This document shows positions 1 to 8,145 of a stretch of DNA of 60,547 bases, in pieces. This DNA comes from JAYODZ01 sp965660195 (GTDB lineage: Bacteria; Pseudomonadota; Alphaproteobacteria; RS24), in contig CBFHZM010000003.1 in the NCBI GenBank assembly GCA_965660195.1, positions 1-60,547 on the forward strand, written 5' to 3'. Under the pieces are notes generated by a model. That model saw only the letters and a program-made list of their open reading frames with translations. It ran no database searches and was not told the DNA's origin. The stretch's first letter is position 1; the number at the start of each line of letters is the position of its first letter. Position numbers and translations under genes: made by a program.

Positions 1-1
1 G

Positions 2-616
2 GTTGTCGTGATCCCGCCCCAACAAACCGAGTGGGCGTTAACCACCGGTTCATCACCTGGCGCCAATGCTCTGCGCTATGGTCAGCTCGGCATCTTTCAT
101 ATTCTCTCGGGCTTCGATCATTTACTATTCATCACCTTGCTATGTTTCATCGCCCGCCAGCGCCTGATTATAACCATTACGGGTTTCACGCTGGCCCATT
201 CGGTCACTTTGGCGCTGGCCAGCCTCGGCATGGTTCGCTTATCAGTCGCTGCGGTCGAAGCCAGCATTGCGCTAAGTATTGTTTTTATGGCCGCCGAGCT
301 GATCCGCGCTGATCGACAGACTTTGATGTGGCGCTATCCTTTTTCGATTAGTGCTGCCTTTGGCTTATTGCACGGATTTGGTTTTGCGACTGTGCTGCGC
401 GATATCGGCTTGCCCGAAGGCCAAACAGTCTTGGCTCTCGGGGCCTTTAATATTGGTGTCGAGATTGGGCAGCTAGCCTTTATTGTTACGCTTTTTATCA
501 TACATCGCCTCCTTCTAACGCTGCGTTTGCCGCTACCGTCGATGCCGCAGATTGCTTGGGCTGCTGGGCTGGTAGCGGCGTTTTGGATGTGGCAACGTCT
601 GGCGCTCGCTCTGTAA
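2..616 (+). CDS. HupE/UreJ-family membrane protein, 5' end cut by window
   Basis: A hydrophobic protein with about six membrane segments. It carries the family signature HILSGFDHLLFI near the visible N-terminus and further histidines in the membrane (LAHS, LLHGFGFA). HupE/UreJ proteins are inner-membrane proteins; some move nickel or cobalt for hydrogenase or urease, but no metalloenzyme genes are seen here. The reading frame is open to the left edge. The first possible start is a GTG at 8, but members of this subgroup are often C-terminal parts of longer proteins, so the true start is probably outside the window. The substrate cannot be told from the sequence. Confidence 0.75.
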   Translation, partial: VVVIPPQQTEWALTTGSSPGANALRYGQLGIFHILSGFDHLLFITLLCFIARQRLIITITGFTLAHSVTLALASLGMVRLSVAAVEASIALSIVFMAAELIRADRQTLMWRYPFSISAAFGLLHGFGFATVLRDIGLPEGQTVLALGAFNIGVEIGQLAFIVTLFIIHRLLLTLRLPLPSMPQIAWAAGLVAAFWMWQRLALAL

Positions 617-699
617 TCGACTTGTCGCTTTGCTGAAAAGGCCTTATGTCTGAGGTGAATGAGATGATAGGCGCAAGCGGCGCCGACGGGGTTAGCGCG

Positions 700-1272
700 A
701 TGACACGTTTTTTTATGGCTGTGATTTTCCTGCTTTTGCCACATGTGGCGCAAGCTGCATCGCGCGCCTATGATTACGCATTTCCTTCGATTGATGGTGG
801 CGAGCTGACCTTAGACAGCTACAAGGGTAAGGTCATTTTGCTTGTCAACACAGCGTCGCAATGTGGCTTCACCGGGCAATATGAAGACCTGCAAGCCGTG
901 TGGGAAATGTATCGCGACAGAGGGCTTGTTGTCGTCGGCGTGCCGAGTAATGATTTTGGCTCGCAAGAACCTGGCAGTAATTCCGATATTAAAAGCTTTT
1001 GCGAAACCAATTTTAATATTGATTTCCCGATGACTGAGAAAGTCGTGGTTGTTGGCGATCGCGCGCACCCCTTTTACCTTTGGGCACGTGAGGTACTCGG
1101 CGAAAGCGCTCGTCCAAAGTGGAATTTCCATAAATATCTCGTGGGGCGTGATGGCGCTCTGATCGATTGGTTTTCGTCGATGACAAATCCGGCCTCGGGT
1201 AAAATGCGGCGTGCCATCGAGAATGCATTAAGTGAAAGCACGCCAAAAATGTCGCTGACGCCGATTGATTAG
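700..1272 (+). CDS. Secreted glutathione peroxidase-like thiol peroxidase
   Basis: A GPx-family peroxidase, which reduces hydroperoxides with thiols. The family triad is visible: Cys55 in NTASQCGFTG (cysteine, not selenocysteine), a Gln in FGSQEPGS and a Trp in WNFHKYLV. Starting at the ATG at 700 gives 190 residues that begin with a signal peptide (MTRFFMAVIFLLLPHVAQA, then ASRAYDY), so it should act in the periplasm. An in-frame ATG at 646 would add 18 residues in front of the signal sequence and is less likely. The C-terminal half is shorter than in animal GPx, as in bacterial forms. The gene overlaps the convergent gene downstream by four bases. Confidence 0.85.
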   Translation: MTRFFMAVIFLLLPHVAQAASRAYDYAFPSIDGGELTLDSYKGKVILLVNTASQCGFTGQYEDLQAVWEMYRDRGLVVVGVPSNDFGSQEPGSNSDIKSFCETNFNIDFPMTEKVVVVGDRAHPFYLWAREVLGESARPKWNFHKYLVGRDGALIDWFSSMTNPASGKMRRAIENALSESTPKMSLTPID

Positions 1273-1703
1273 GTGCCGACGCGACCATCCTTAGCCAGCG
1301 CGCGGGGAGAAACATTTTTCCAGTATTTAAAGAACCGGCGTGGTGGCGTCTTGCTGTCTGTATCGACGGGATGAATAAAGGGCTCCGGGTCTATTACCGT
1401 AAGGGAGTAGTCTTTTGCCAGTGATGCTATCAGCGCTCGGGTCTCTGGGTTCTGTGCTTTCCATGTCACCACTTGGTTTGCCTGTTGCATCATCGTCTCG
1501 AGCGTTGGGCGGCGTGCGCCGGAAATAATATCAATCGGCAAATCTAGTAAACATTCATAAAGAAAGACGCGTCGTTTAAGACTATAGAGCTGTTGCGCTA
1601 AAAACGCTTCGTCCCAAATAAAAACAGCGCGCATGTCCTGTGCTTCGGGCAAGTCAACGGGAAGGCGTAAAACGTCTTCGTGGAGCCACAGTAAACGGGT
1701 CAT
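1269..1703 (-). CDS. Photolyase-like alpha/beta (N-terminal-type) domain protein
   Basis: A 144-residue protein resembling the isolated N-terminal alpha/beta domain of photolyases and cryptochromes. It opens with LLWLHEDVLRL, like the WFRRDLRL start of that domain, followed by AVFIWDEAFL and LKRRVFLYECLL, and ends with RFFKYWKN. It has no FAD-binding region. Its ATG lies in the stop of the upstream FAD-domain gene (ATGA, 1700-1703), so the two are translationally coupled. Inference: the two products form one two-chain photolyase-like flavoprotein. The match to the domain is by pattern only, and the partner gene is the stronger identification. Confidence 0.55.
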   Translation of the reverse strand: MTRLLWLHEDVLRLPVDLPEAQDMRAVFIWDEAFLAQQLYSLKRRVFLYECLLDLPIDIISGARRPTLETMMQQANQVVTWKAQNPETRALIASLAKDYSLTVIDPEPFIHPVDTDSKTPPRRFFKYWKNVSPRALAKDGRVGT

Positions 1704-2500
1704 GACGCAGCCTCTGCTGGCAGATTGGGAAATAGCCGCGCTTGTAACGTGTCGTAACTCTCATCGAATATTGCATTGCTCGGACAATCGAGATCCAGGT
1801 CGGCGCTAGCAAATTTACGCATATTATCGAGGTTAAAAATATATGGCTTGTTCGCAAAGGTGCTGGCGACCCACTGCCAGGAAAAATTATTGCTCGCGGG
1901 ATCGGCATCCAGCAAATGATAGAGAAACCATTTTGCGCCGGCTTGCCATTTGATCTGCCGCCAATGCACGATATAGGATGCCAGATAGAGGCGTATGTGA
2001 TTATGCAAATATCCGGTCTCAAGCAATGTTGCGATAAATTGGTCGATCACAGCGATGCCAGTTCGCCCAAAAGCAATATCGTCCGGTAATTCAGCATCGT
2101 AGTCCGACGGTTCGAAGCCTGTTTTATAGGGTTCTATATCCTGCCACACGAGCTCTGGCGATGCCGTGTAAAGTTGTTGCCAAAAATCACGCCAGGCGAG
2201 TTGCCGAACAAACCCCTCCGCGCGGGCGGCGCCGACTTGGTCGAGGGCTTGGTTGCGCAAGGCATTGAGCGTTAATAGACCGTGCCGGATGTAAGGAGAT
2301 AGCTGTGTTACCGCGCCGTCAAGGTGATTGCGCGTTGCCCCATAGCGCACGACATCGAGTTCGTCGCAGCGGCGTGCGATGGGCGCCAGGCCGCCACGGA
2401 TCGGCGACGCCGTCTCATCGCTGGCGGGGTGCACTTGATCGCGTAAATAGGCTACGAGCTCGTCGCGGTCAGAAAAAGTTTTTCGCATGAGGTGGACCAT
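1700..2500 (-). CDS. Photolyase/cryptochrome FAD-binding domain protein (short form)
   Basis: A 266-residue protein made only of the helical FAD-binding domain of the photolyase/cryptochrome family. Visible motifs in order are TQLSPYIRHGLLTL (65-78), FVRQLAWRDFWQQLY (97-111), TGYLHNHIRLYLASY (162-176) and NNFSWQWVAST (204-214); these match the flavin pocket and the WQW region of classical photolyases. The usual N-terminal antenna domain is missing but a candidate is encoded just downstream in a coupled gene. The role is probably light-dependent DNA repair or light sensing; which one cannot be decided here. The start could be the ATG at 2500 or the one at 2488. Confidence 0.8.
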   Translation of the reverse strand: MVHLMRKTFSDRDELVAYLRDQVHPASDETASPIRGGLAPIARRCDELDVVRYGATRNHLDGAVTQLSPYIRHGLLTLNALRNQALDQVGAARAEGFVRQLAWRDFWQQLYTASPELVWQDIEPYKTGFEPSDYDAELPDDIAFGRTGIAVIDQFIATLLETGYLHNHIRLYLASYIVHWRQIKWQAGAKWFLYHLLDADPASNNFSWQWVASTFANKPYIFNLDNMRKFASADLDLDCPSNAIFDESYDTLQARLFPNLPAEAAS

Positions 2501-2567
2501 CGTGTCGAGATAGGCCCCTTGGCCTATCCGTCAAACTATGATTAATGTCTGAAGAAAAGGATGTGCC

Positions 2568-3515
2568 ATGCTGATCGCGCTTTCTGCCGTTCTCCCGATT
2601 ATGATGTTGATCGCCACGGGTTTAATCGTGGTGAAGCTTGATTGGGTGTCAGAACAGTTTCCCCAAGTTTTAAACCGCTATGTCATGCAGATTGCGGCGC
2701 CGGCTTTGCTATTTCGGAACACGGCAATGACGCCATTTCCCGATGAGCCGCCTTGGGGGCTGTGGCTTGGCTATTACTGCTCGATGCTTCCAATTTTTTT
2801 TCTCGGCTATGCTTTGGCCCGTCTCTGGGGGCGCGGCTACAGCCATCAAGACGGCTTCGTCATTGGTTTTGGCAGTAGCTTTTCAAACACGATTATGTTG
2901 GGCATTCCAGTCATTTTAACGGCCTTCGGCTCGAAGGCGGAAGCACCGCTGTTTCTTATCCTAGCCTTTCACGGCCTGTATTTTTTAACCTTTATGACTT
3001 TATGTATGGAGTTGAGCCAACCGCGCGGGCTCGATTGGTCGATGTTATGGCGGGCCACGATTGGCTCATTGGCGCGACAAAATGTATTGCTGGCAATTAT
3101 TATCGGCGTCAGCTACGGCGCCGTCGGCTTTACCTTCACACCTTTCGTCGATCGCTTCCTCAGCCTGCTTGGCGATTCGACGATCCCTGTCGCGCTGGTG
3201 ATGACCGGGGCTATTCTGGCGCGGGTGCGGGTCCGCAGTGCGATTAATATAGCGCTATGTGTGGCGGTGCTAAAAATTATCCTACAGCCACTTTTGACCT
3301 ATTGTGTAGGGCGCTATGTGCTTGGTCTGCCCGATCTCTGGGTGGCGGTGATGACAGTGCTGGCGGCGATGCCGTCTGGCTTATTTACGAATATTTTTGC
3401 CGAAACCTATCATGCGGCGTCCGAGGAGGCGTCCAGTATTATTGTCTTATCTACCGGCGCCTCCGCGGTCACCTTAACGATTGTTCTCAGCCAGTTTGCT
3501 GAGTTTCTCGTTTAA
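2568..3515 (+). CDS. AEC-family (auxin efflux carrier-like) permease
   Basis: A 315-residue integral membrane protein with about ten hydrophobic segments in two repeats of five. It resembles the bacterial AEC family, whose characterised members move small organic acids such as malate or malonate. Family-typical features include NRYVMQIAAPALLFRN in the second segment and MLGIPVILTAFG before the loop. The start at 2568 has an AAGGA Shine-Dalgarno nine bases upstream. It stands alone between the photolyase-like pair (divergent) and the crotonase (convergent, stops two bases apart), so context gives no substrate. Confidence 0.82.
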   Translation: MLIALSAVLPIMMLIATGLIVVKLDWVSEQFPQVLNRYVMQIAAPALLFRNTAMTPFPDEPPWGLWLGYYCSMLPIFFLGYALARLWGRGYSHQDGFVIGFGSSFSNTIMLGIPVILTAFGSKAEAPLFLILAFHGLYFLTFMTLCMELSQPRGLDWSMLWRATIGSLARQNVLLAIIIGVSYGAVGFTFTPFVDRFLSLLGDSTIPVALVMTGAILARVRVRSAINIALCVAVLKIILQPLLTYCVGRYVLGLPDLWVAVMTVLAAMPSGLFTNIFAETYHAASEEASSIIVLSTGASAVTLTIVLSQFAEFLV

Positions 3516-3516
3516 C

Positions 3517-4281
3517 TTATTTGCCTTTCCAGACGGGAGCCCGTTTTTCGGCAAAAGCGGTCGCTCCCTCGCGGGCGTCTTCGGATGTGAAAACGGGCCC
3601 CATGATTTTGCCCTGCTCGGCCCAACGCTGATCATGTGGCCAGCTGGCATAGTCTTGGATAATTTTTTTCGATGCAGCCACCGCAAGTGGGCCATTGGCA
3701 GCAATGCGGCCTGCAAGTTCGATAGCAGCGTCGAGCGCTTTGCCTTCATCAACGACTTGGTTGATGAGATTGATCTCATAGGCCCGCTGGGCTGTGATGA
3801 AGTCACCTGTCAGCGCTAGCTCCATGGCCAGGCGCGGGGCAACCTGATCGGGCAGGCGAATTAGACCGCCGGCGCCTGCGACCAAACTACGCTTAACTTC
3901 CGGAATACCGAATTTTGATGTCGACGCGGCGACAATGAGATCACAGGCAATGGCCAATTCGAAGCCGCCGGCCAATGCATAGCCTTCAATGGCTGCGATA
4001 AGCGGCTTAGCCGGAGGTGCTTCGGTTAGGCCACCAAAACCACGACCTTTAACAGAGGGGGTTTCGCCAGCCAAAAAGCCTTTTAGGTCCATGCCTGAGC
4101 AGAAGGTGCCTCCAGCGCCAGTGATAACAGCAACCCGAAGCTCATTGCTGGCGTCAAGCTCGTCAAGCGCCGCGGCAATTAATTCAGACATATTCTTATT
4201 CATGGCATTTTTGGCTTCTGGCCGGTTCATGGTGATGGTCATCACCCCGTTATCACGGCTAATCAGAACTTCTTCGCTCAT
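3517..4281 (-). CDS. Enoyl-CoA hydratase/isomerase (crotonase) family protein
   Basis: A 254-residue crotonase-fold enzyme acting on acyl-CoA thioesters. The oxyanion-hole segments are FCSGMDL and GYALAGGFELAIACD, and the catalytic Glu is in FGIPEVKRSLVAGAGG. The arrangement fits hydratases and isomerases of fatty-acid or branched-chain catabolism; the exact substrate is not readable. The start at 4281 has a GGAG box about eight bases upstream. It is transcribed divergently from the porin gene at 4539 and shares that 257-base promoter region with it. Confidence 0.85.
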   Translation of the reverse strand: MSEEVLISRDNGVMTITMNRPEAKNAMNKNMSELIAAALDELDASNELRVAVITGAGGTFCSGMDLKGFLAGETPSVKGRGFGGLTEAPPAKPLIAAIEGYALAGGFELAIACDLIVAASTSKFGIPEVKRSLVAGAGGLIRLPDQVAPRLAMELALTGDFITAQRAYEINLINQVVDEGKALDAAIELAGRIAANGPLAVAASKKIIQDYASWPHDQRWAEQGKIMGPVFTSEDAREGATAFAEKRAPVWKGK

Positions 4282-4374
4282 AGTGCATCTCCGTTTTGCA
4301 TTACTTATTGATGCTTGACTGTGCCTTCTTTTAACAGCAGATGCAATTGCGTCAGATTGCCTGTTTTTAATTTA

Positions 4375-4433
4375 TATGATTAATTAATAGGCATTAATAT
4401 TTTCAAAGAACATTTATGATTAATTAATAGGCA
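4375..4433. repeat. Two 19-bp AT-rich direct repeats, 40 bp apart
   Basis: Two identical copies of TATGATTAATTAATAGGCA lie at 4375-4393 and 4415-4433, with a 40-base period, close to four helical turns. They sit between the divergent crotonase and TorF-porin genes. The right copy runs into TTAA-N7-TTAA (4424-4438), the form of a CtrA site; the left copy has the same half sites but with a six-base spacer. A paired operator for a DNA-binding protein is a fair guess. Confidence 0.6.
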
Positions 4434-4484
4434 ATTAAAGCGCGGATAATCTCTAAATTTGGTCGAAATGACGCCAGTAAAAGT

Positions 4485-4499
4485 TGGCACACCTCCTGT
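4485..4499 (+). promoter_or_regulatory. Possible sigma-54-type promoter of the porin-glnK-amtB cluster
   Basis: TGGCAC followed by five bases and CTGT. The -24 half matches the sigma-54 consensus exactly, but the -12 half (TTGC expected) is only partly matched. It lies 39 bases before the porin start and ahead of glnK-amtB, genes that are nitrogen-regulated in many bacteria. No clear NtrC site was found. Weak evidence. Confidence 0.3.
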
Positions 4500-4538
4500 A
4501 TCTAGTTTCGTGACTGGTTGTAGAGAAGGAGTAAACAC

Positions 4539-5207
4539 ATGTCACAACGGAGCTTAAAATTCTTACGTAATGGATTACTGGCGGGGTCTTGCTTGATGGC
4601 GATGACTGCACCGAGCTTAGCGATCGAGGTTGAAGGTAATGCTGCTGTATCAAGCAATTATATATGGCGGGGTATGACGCAGACCGATGATGCCGCCGCC
4701 GTAAGCGGTGGGTTCGACCTCTCAACGGAATCTGGTTTCTATGCCGGGACCTGGGCGTCAAATATTGATTTTGGCGATGCAGCGAGCTACGAGCTTGATC
4801 TCTATGCTGGGTTCGCGGGCGAATTGGCAAGCGGTCTTAGCTATGATGTCGGCTATATCGCTTATCTATACCCCGATGCCGGTACATCAGATTATGACTT
4901 TGGCGAAGTCTATGCCTCGCTCGGTTACGGCCCCCTCTCAGTGACCTATAGTTATCAGGTCGACGAAAGCGCCGATAGTTATGCCAATGACAGTAACTAT
5001 CTGTCGGTGGATTACGAGATCCCGATTACCGAAGAATTTACTGCCAGCCTGCACTATGGCTATTACGACATCGAAGCCTCGCCCGAGCAAACCGATTACA
5101 GCCTGACACTCGCCAAAGGTGATTTCAGCCTAAGCTTTATCGGTACAGAAGATGTAACCACAGATGACGACACCAAAGTCGTGCTCGCTTACGGGTTCTC
5201 ATTCTGA
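4539..5207 (+). CDS. TorF-family putative outer-membrane porin
   Basis: A 222-residue secreted beta-rich protein. A signal peptide is clear (about residues 1-28, ending APSLA before IEVEGNAA), followed by the family hallmark SSNYIWRGMTQTD and alternating aromatic strands that end in FSF, typical of an outer-membrane barrel. The family (TIGR02001) is widespread in Proteobacteria. Its position directly before glnK and amtB on the same strand (72-base gap) suggests a link to nitrogen uptake, but the solute is unknown. The ATG at 4539 follows an AGAAGGAG Shine-Dalgarno. Confidence 0.82.
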   Translation: MSQRSLKFLRNGLLAGSCLMAMTAPSLAIEVEGNAAVSSNYIWRGMTQTDDAAAVSGGFDLSTESGFYAGTWASNIDFGDAASYELDLYAGFAGELASGLSYDVGYIAYLYPDAGTSDYDFGEVYASLGYGPLSVTYSYQVDESADSYANDSNYLSVDYEIPITEEFTASLHYGYYDIEASPEQTDYSLTLAKGDFSLSFIGTEDVTTDDDTKVVLAYGFSF

Positions 5208-5233
5208 CGGGCGGCAAAAAGGACACTTAATCT

Positions 5234-5260
5234 GAGGGGTAATCGAAGCGGTTACCCCTC
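5234..5260 (+). promoter_or_regulatory. Stem-loop between porin gene and glnK
   Basis: A perfect nine-base-pair stem (GAGGGGTAA with TTACCCCTC) and a nine-base loop end four bases before the glnK Shine-Dalgarno region (GGAAAGGA). There is no T run after it, so it is not a standard terminator. It may protect or process the mRNA, or affect glnK translation relative to the porin gene. Confidence 0.55.
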
Positions 5261-5279
5261 CCAAGGAAAGGATCCAAAC

Positions 5280-5618
5280 ATGAAAATGATTGTTGCGATT
5301 ATCAAGCCGTTCAAGCTTGATCCTGTGCGTGAAGCCTTAACGGCAGTTGGCGTTGAAGGCCTCACGGTGAGCGAAGTGAAAGGGTATGGTCGGCAAAAGG
5401 GACAAACTGAGATTTATCGCGGCGCCGAATATGCCGTCAACTTTCTGCCCAAGGTTCGCCTCGAGCTCGTAGTTGCTGATGACAAGGTCGATGAGGTTCA
5501 CGATGCCATTATGGCGGCGGCCAAAACCGATAAGATCGGCGACGGTAAAATTTTCGTCATACCTGTTGAAGCGGCGACCCGTATCCGGACGGCCGAAACG
5601 GGCGATGCTGCGCTCTAA
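5280..5618 (+). CDS. glnK: PII nitrogen regulatory protein
   Basis: A 112-residue PII signal protein, the usual length. The T-loop reads KGQTEIYRGAEYAVNFLPK with the uridylylation tyrosine at 51, and the C-terminal half has the 2-oxoglutarate/ATP region GDGKIFVIPVE and the TRIRT end. PII senses 2-oxoglutarate, ATP/ADP and glutamine (through uridylylation) and binds target proteins. Because amtB follows 27 bases after its stop, this copy is best called GlnK, which blocks the ammonium channel when nitrogen is plentiful. GlnB is the alternative name for near-identical proteins. Confidence 0.93.
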   Translation: MKMIVAIIKPFKLDPVREALTAVGVEGLTVSEVKGYGRQKGQTEIYRGAEYAVNFLPKVRLELVVADDKVDEVHDAIMAAAKTDKIGDGKIFVIPVEAATRIRTAETGDAAL

Positions 5619-5645
5619 AGATTTTTGAAGCTAAAGGAGCTCTCC

Positions 5646-6956
5646 ATGTTTAAGTTAATGCAAAAAATTACGCCCCTCGCGCTCCTCGGTGCGTTGGTGG
5701 CGGGTCCGGCAAATGCCGCTGTGGAAGGCGAAACTGCATTTGTCTTTAATACTCTCTTATTCCTCGTTATGGGCTTTTTGGTCATGTGGATGGCTGCCGG
5801 TTTTGCCATGCTCGAATCCGGCATGGTACGATCGAAAAACGTCGCCACAATATGCCTAAAAAATATTGCCATTTATTCGATTGCCGGGATCATGTTCTAC
5901 ATTGTCGGCTATCAGCTGATGTACGGCATTGACGAAGGCGGCTATATCGGCAGCTTCTCGATCTGGGCCCCTGATAATACGGCTTATTTGGGCGAAACCC
6001 CTGACTTTGGGGAAGGTGATACTTATGCCCCAAGTTCCGACTGGTATTTCCAAATGGTGTTTGTTGCGACTGCCGCGTCGATTGTTTCAGGCACGCTGGC
6101 TGAACGCATCAAATTGTGGCCATTCCTGATTTTTGTCATCGTGCTGACGGGTTTGATTTATCCGATCCAAGGCGGATGGCAATGGGGCGGTGGATGGTTG
6201 AGCGAAGCAGGCTTTTCTGATTTCGCGGGTTCCACCCTCGTTCACTCAGTAGGTGGTTGGGCTGCTCTCACTGGGGCGCTTATCCTCGGCGCACGCAAAG
6301 GCCGTTTTACCGCCAATGGGAGCATACCCATGCCTGGCTCATCAATGCCGCTAGCAACCCTCGGGACCTTCATCCTATGGCTCGGTTGGTTTGGCTTTAA
6401 CGGTGGATCGCAATTGGCCCTCGGCTCGGCTGCAAATGCCATCGATGTGGCGCAAATCTTCATCAATACCAACATGGCAGCGGCTGGCGGCGTTGTTGCG
6501 GCTCTGATCTTCACCCAGCTGGTGTTTGGCAAAGCGGACCTAACGATCGTCCTCAATGGCGCCATTGGTGGCTTGGTGTCGATCACAGCTGAACCGCTCG
6601 CTCCAACTGGCTTGCAAGCGATTTTGATCGGTGGTGTCGGTGGTATCTTGATCCCACTTGCTGTCATAGCGCTTGACAAGCTGAAGATCGACGATGTGGT
6701 CGGTGCAATCCCAGCTCACTTGGTCTGCGGTATTTGGGGTACGCTGGCTGTTCCGCTGACGAATTCGGAAGTGACATTTAATAGCCAAATCCTGGGCGTC
6801 ACCGCGATTGGTGCCTTTGTTATTGTCACCAGCACAATCGTCTGGTTCGTCCTGAAAGTTGTCACTGGCATTCGGGTATCGGAAGAAGATGAAATTGCCG
6901 GTCTCGATAAATCAGAACTCGGAATGGAAGCCTATCCCGAATTCACCAATGTTTAG
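5646..6956 (+). CDS. amtB: Ammonium transporter
   Basis: A 436-residue Amt/Rh-family channel that brings ammonium into the cell. It has a cleavable signal peptide (ends GPANA), about eleven membrane segments, and family motifs such as MLESGMVRSKN, the Asp-containing DFAGSTLVHSVGGWA with the first pore histidine, and LGWFGFNGGS. The second pore histidine is in IPAHLVCGIWG. The ATG at 5646 has AAAGGAG upstream; a TTG 21 bases earlier is open but unlikely. It forms an operon with glnK, the common arrangement by which GlnK gates AmtB, and ends at a strong terminator. Confidence 0.95.
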   Translation: MFKLMQKITPLALLGALVAGPANAAVEGETAFVFNTLLFLVMGFLVMWMAAGFAMLESGMVRSKNVATICLKNIAIYSIAGIMFYIVGYQLMYGIDEGGYIGSFSIWAPDNTAYLGETPDFGEGDTYAPSSDWYFQMVFVATAASIVSGTLAERIKLWPFLIFVIVLTGLIYPIQGGWQWGGGWLSEAGFSDFAGSTLVHSVGGWAALTGALILGARKGRFTANGSIPMPGSSMPLATLGTFILWLGWFGFNGGSQLALGSAANAIDVAQIFINTNMAAAGGVVAALIFTQLVFGKADLTIVLNGAIGGLVSITAEPLAPTGLQAILIGGVGGILIPLAVIALDKLKIDDVVGAIPAHLVCGIWGTLAVPLTNSEVTFNSQILGVTAIGAFVIVTSTIVWFVLKVVTGIRVSEEDEIAGLDKSELGMEAYPEFTNV

Positions 6957-7000
6957 CGTTTGCTAAGCGCGCGCAGTTAATCCCCCGACTGCGCTTCCAA

Positions 7001-7033
7001 TCCCCCGGGTTCCCTCCCGCCCGGGGGATTTTT
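7001..7033 (+). terminator. Rho-independent terminator after amtB
   Basis: A nine-base-pair GC-rich stem (TCCCCCGGG at 7001-7009 with CCCGGGGGA at 7020-7028), a ten-base loop, then TTTTTATTT. It lies 45 bases after the amtB stop and its T run reaches the last codons of the convergent iron-binding protein gene. Confidence 0.88.
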
Positions 7034-8090
7034 ATTTGTCCGGCCCAGCGTTGAAATCGACTTCATCAACCAAGCGGCTGGCAACTTCAATAAAGCCATT
7101 GATCTCAGACAACGGCATTGTATCGGGATTGAAAAGGCCCCAATTTGCGACATGCGGCGCTACCGCTACCGATGGATTGACGGGGTATTCGTAATTGGCC
7201 GCGGCATAAATTTCTTGCGCATCCTGCGATGCCAGAAATTCCATCAGCTTGATGGCTGCTTCGGCGTGCGGGGCATGCGCTGCCAGCACGACACCTGAGA
7301 CATTGGCGTGAACTTTGCCAGCATCGATATCAGGAAAGATCAGACGCACTGACGCCGCCCATAATTTCTGCTCGGGTTCTTCGTTATTATTTTCCATAGC
7401 ACCCATGTAATAGGTATTGCCAATGGCGATGTCGCAAATGCCAGCATAAATATTGCGCACTTGGGCGCGATCATTGCCGGCAGGTTTGAGCGCTAGGTTT
7501 TTTTTCAGGGCGGTTAGCCAATCGCGTGTCCAGTCCTCGCCGTGATGCGCGATCATGGCCGCGAATAGCGCAATATTGTAGGGGTGTTGGCCGTCCCGAA
7601 TGCAGATGCGTCCGCGCCATTCGGGCTGTGTCAGATCGGCATAGCTCAGCGCTTCCTGCGTGACCCGTTCGCGGCTGGCATAAGCAATTCGCGCCCGCCA
7701 TGTCAGGCCGAACCAACGCCCCTCCGGATCACGCGCCGAAGCCGGAATATTATTTTCGAGGGCGGCAGATTGAACGGGCTGAGCATAGGCACTTGCTTTT
7801 ATCAAATTAGCGAAATCGGAGGTCAAAACCAAGTCGGCGGGGCTATAGGCCCCCTCATTGGCAAGTCGTTCAATCAGGCCGGATTTGGCGAAGATCACTT
7901 GCGTTTCAATACCAGTTTCTTGGGTAAATTTCTCAAGTAAAGGCGCTAGGAGGAAGGGCTGGCGATACGAGTAGATATTGACCGTTTCGGCCGATACAGC
8001 CTTTGGCACGGCGAGGGCGACGACGAGCAAAAGACTAGCAAATAATTTGATACTCCGGCTTTGGGTGAGTACGAGGCGGGCGAGGCGCAT
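7032..8090 (-). CDS. Iron(III) ABC transporter substrate-binding protein
   Basis: A 352-residue periplasmic binding protein of the FbpA/FutA type. A signal peptide ends near AVSA, before ETVNIYSYRQPFLL, the typical mature start of iron-binding members. Later segments such as GICDIAIGNTYYMGAM carry the paired tyrosines used to hold Fe(III), and VHANVSGVVLAAHAPHAEAA is typical of the family. No permease or ATPase gene is adjacent, so it must work with a transporter encoded elsewhere. A near-perfect Fur box lies 56 bases upstream, which supports both the iron role and iron repression. Confidence 0.88.
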   Translation of the reverse strand: MRLARLVLTQSRSIKLFASLLLVVALAVPKAVSAETVNIYSYRQPFLLAPLLEKFTQETGIETQVIFAKSGLIERLANEGAYSPADLVLTSDFANLIKASAYAQPVQSAALENNIPASARDPEGRWFGLTWRARIAYASRERVTQEALSYADLTQPEWRGRICIRDGQHPYNIALFAAMIAHHGEDWTRDWLTALKKNLALKPAGNDRAQVRNIYAGICDIAIGNTYYMGAMENNNEEPEQKLWAASVRLIFPDIDAGKVHANVSGVVLAAHAPHAEAAIKLMEFLASQDAQEIYAAANYEYPVNPSVAVAPHVANWGLFNPDTMPLSEINGFIEVASRLVDEVDFNAGPDK

Positions 8091-8145
8091 TATTTCATCC
8101 TATTAGTGTTCTGGCACGTGCGAAGCCATTCATAGGATATATATT

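Noticed and set aside
334..753. 139-residue minus-strand frame over the HupE-like gene end
   Set aside because: Shadow of the HupE/UreJ and peroxidase region; no family features and no ribosome site.
4453..4830. 125-residue minus-strand frame over the porin start
   Set aside because: Low-complexity Arg/His-rich shadow of the porin coding strand.
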